Positions 12,417 to 13,169 of a DNA stretch of 13,169 nucleotides are shown here, in pieces. The translations under genes were made by a program, and so were the position numbers. The notes beneath the pieces were generated by a model, which saw only the letters and a program-made list of their open reading frames with translations, searched no databases and was not told the DNA's origin. The DNA is from CAYVUI01 sp964454745 (GTDB taxonomy: Bacteria; Planctomycetota; Phycisphaerae; Sedimentisphaerales; Anaerohalosphaeraceae): assembly GCA_964454745.1 (NCBI GenBank), contig CAYVUI010000122.1:1-13169 (forward strand), given 5' to 3'. Position 1 is the first letter of the stretch, and the number at the start of each line of letters is the position of its first letter.

Positions 12417-13169
12417 ATGCCGTTTATTGCAAACACCCAGGCCCAGCAGGAAGAAATGCTCCGTCGCATGGGGCAGACCTTCGAACAGTTATTTGAGGAT
12501 ATCCCGGCTGAGCTTCGCTGCAAAGGGCTCAATCTGCCCATTGGTGTCAGCGAACAGAAAGTCCGTGAAAAACTCGCGGCCATTGCGGATAAAAATCGTA
12601 TCGACCTTGTCGGCTTTCTTGGCGGAGGCTTTTACGACCATTTCATCCCTGCTGCGGTCTATTCCCTGGTTTCCCGATCGGAATTCTACACTGCCTATAC
12701 GCCGTATCAGCCGGAGGTTTCGCAGGGAACACTCCAGGCAATTTATGAATACCAGTCCGCGATCTGCCGGCTCACGGGCATGGAAGTCTCCAATGCGTCG
12801 CTGTATGACGGCGGGACCGCGCTTTACGAGGCCATGATGATGGCCCTGGCGATTACCCGCCGAAATCGAATTATCATCGACGACAGCGTAAATCCGATTT
12901 ATCGCGTAATGATCGAGTCGTACACACGCAATCTCAATATTGAGAGGGTCGAGATTGCAAGCCGGGATGGTCTGACCGACCGCCAGGCGGTGAAACAGGC
13001 CCTTGATGAAAATTGTGCCGCGGTGATTGTACAAAATCCAAACTTCTTCGGCTGTGTGGATGACTGCTCCGATATTTGTGAACTCGCTCACAATAAAGGT
13101 GCGCTCGTAATCGCGAGTTGTTATCCGATCTCGCTTGGCATCCTCAAAACGCCTGCCTCGATGGGAGTC
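12417..13169 (+). CDS. gcvPA: Glycine dehydrogenase (decarboxylating) subunit 1, 5' part
   Basis: The reading frame is open from ATG 12417 to the window end (251 residues, no stop), so the gene is cut by the edge; the full family length is about 440-450. AGGGGG (12407-12412) precedes the start by four bases. The protein is the N-terminal half of the split, pyridoxal-phosphate-dependent P protein, which decarboxylates glycine and loads GcvH. Seen here are FIANTQAQQEEML at residues 3-15, FLGGGFYDHFIPAAV (about 67-81), the hallmark YTAYTPYQPEVSQGTLQAI (about 91-109), and the SNASLYDGGTALYEAMMMA stretch (about 123-141). The last part is the cofactor-domain core (VIVQNPNFFGCVDD). The pyridoxal-binding lysine is normally in subunit 2 (gcvPB), expected downstream. 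Confidence 0.95.
   Translation, partial: MPFIANTQAQQEEMLRRMGQTFEQLFEDIPAELRCKGLNLPIGVSEQKVREKLAAIADKNRIDLVGFLGGGFYDHFIPAAVYSLVSRSEFYTAYTPYQPEVSQGTLQAIYEYQSAICRLTGMEVSNASLYDGGTALYEAMMMALAITRRNRIIIDDSVNPIYRVMIESYTRNLNIERVEIASRDGLTDRQAVKQALDENCAAVIVQNPNFFGCVDDCSDICELAHNKGALVIASCYPISLGILKTPASMGV

Noticed and set aside
1..13169. tRNA, rRNA, insertion sequence, integrase or CRISPR array
   Set aside because: I saw no transposase or integrase motifs, no terminal inverted repeats flanking a gene, no spacer array and no cloverleaf or rRNA-like stretch. No systematic search could be run.

Overview
The window is a bacterial chromosomal segment, probably from a free-living Gram-negative-type bacterium. 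I lean towards the Planctomycetota (Phycisphaerae-like). The reasons are the style of the Rhs core, a short C-terminal tail that resembles protein ends I associate with that group, a divergent GcvT beside a split GcvPA, and large multi-domain signalling proteins. This is an impression from sequence style, not a search result. Both window edges cut genes.

Layout. (1) 1-1151 is a scarred polymorphic-toxin (Rhs) region. It holds the AT-rich 3' end of an unrecognised gene, an overlapping ORF whose membrane-like N-terminus runs directly into the last part of an Rhs core, a frame-broken tail, and a strong + strand terminator. (2) 1215-3305, on the - strand, holds a REC-GGDEF-HD-GYP response regulator for cyclic di-GMP turnover and, downstream of it, a small CheW-like protein. 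(3) 3306-3720 is a 415-bp divergent control region with a good + strand promoter and a long-range stem in the leader. (4) 3721-8357, on the + strand, holds a 1370-residue CheB-CheR-PAS-histidine kinase fusion and a stand-alone Rcp1-type receiver. (5) 8581-8967 encodes a small PilZ protein. (6) 9088-10563, on the - strand, encodes a photolyase/cryptochrome of the PhrB (DPRP) family that lacks most of the cysteines used for the family's Fe-S cluster. (7) 10564-10774 is a divergent promoter region rich in inverted repeats. (8) 10775 to the window end, on the + strand, is the glycine cleavage operon gcvT-gcvH-gcvPA, with gcvPA cut by the edge.

How the parts may work together. The middle of the window reads as one signalling neighbourhood. 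A chemoreceptor-modification-type enzyme fused to a histidine kinase sits beside a single-domain receiver and opposite a receiver-driven enzyme carrying both cyclic di-GMP synthesis and degradation domains. A PilZ protein, the usual cyclic di-GMP receptor, lies just downstream. No CheA or methyl-accepting receptor is visible, so classical chemotaxis is not supported. The photolyase and glycine cleavage genes are divergently transcribed from a shared region, but a functional link between them is not established.

The most unusual points are the Rhs chimera at 491-964, the kinase/receiver/cyclic di-GMP cluster with an orphan CheW-like protein, the cysteine-poor PhrB-family photolyase, and the operator-like repeats at 10630-10694.
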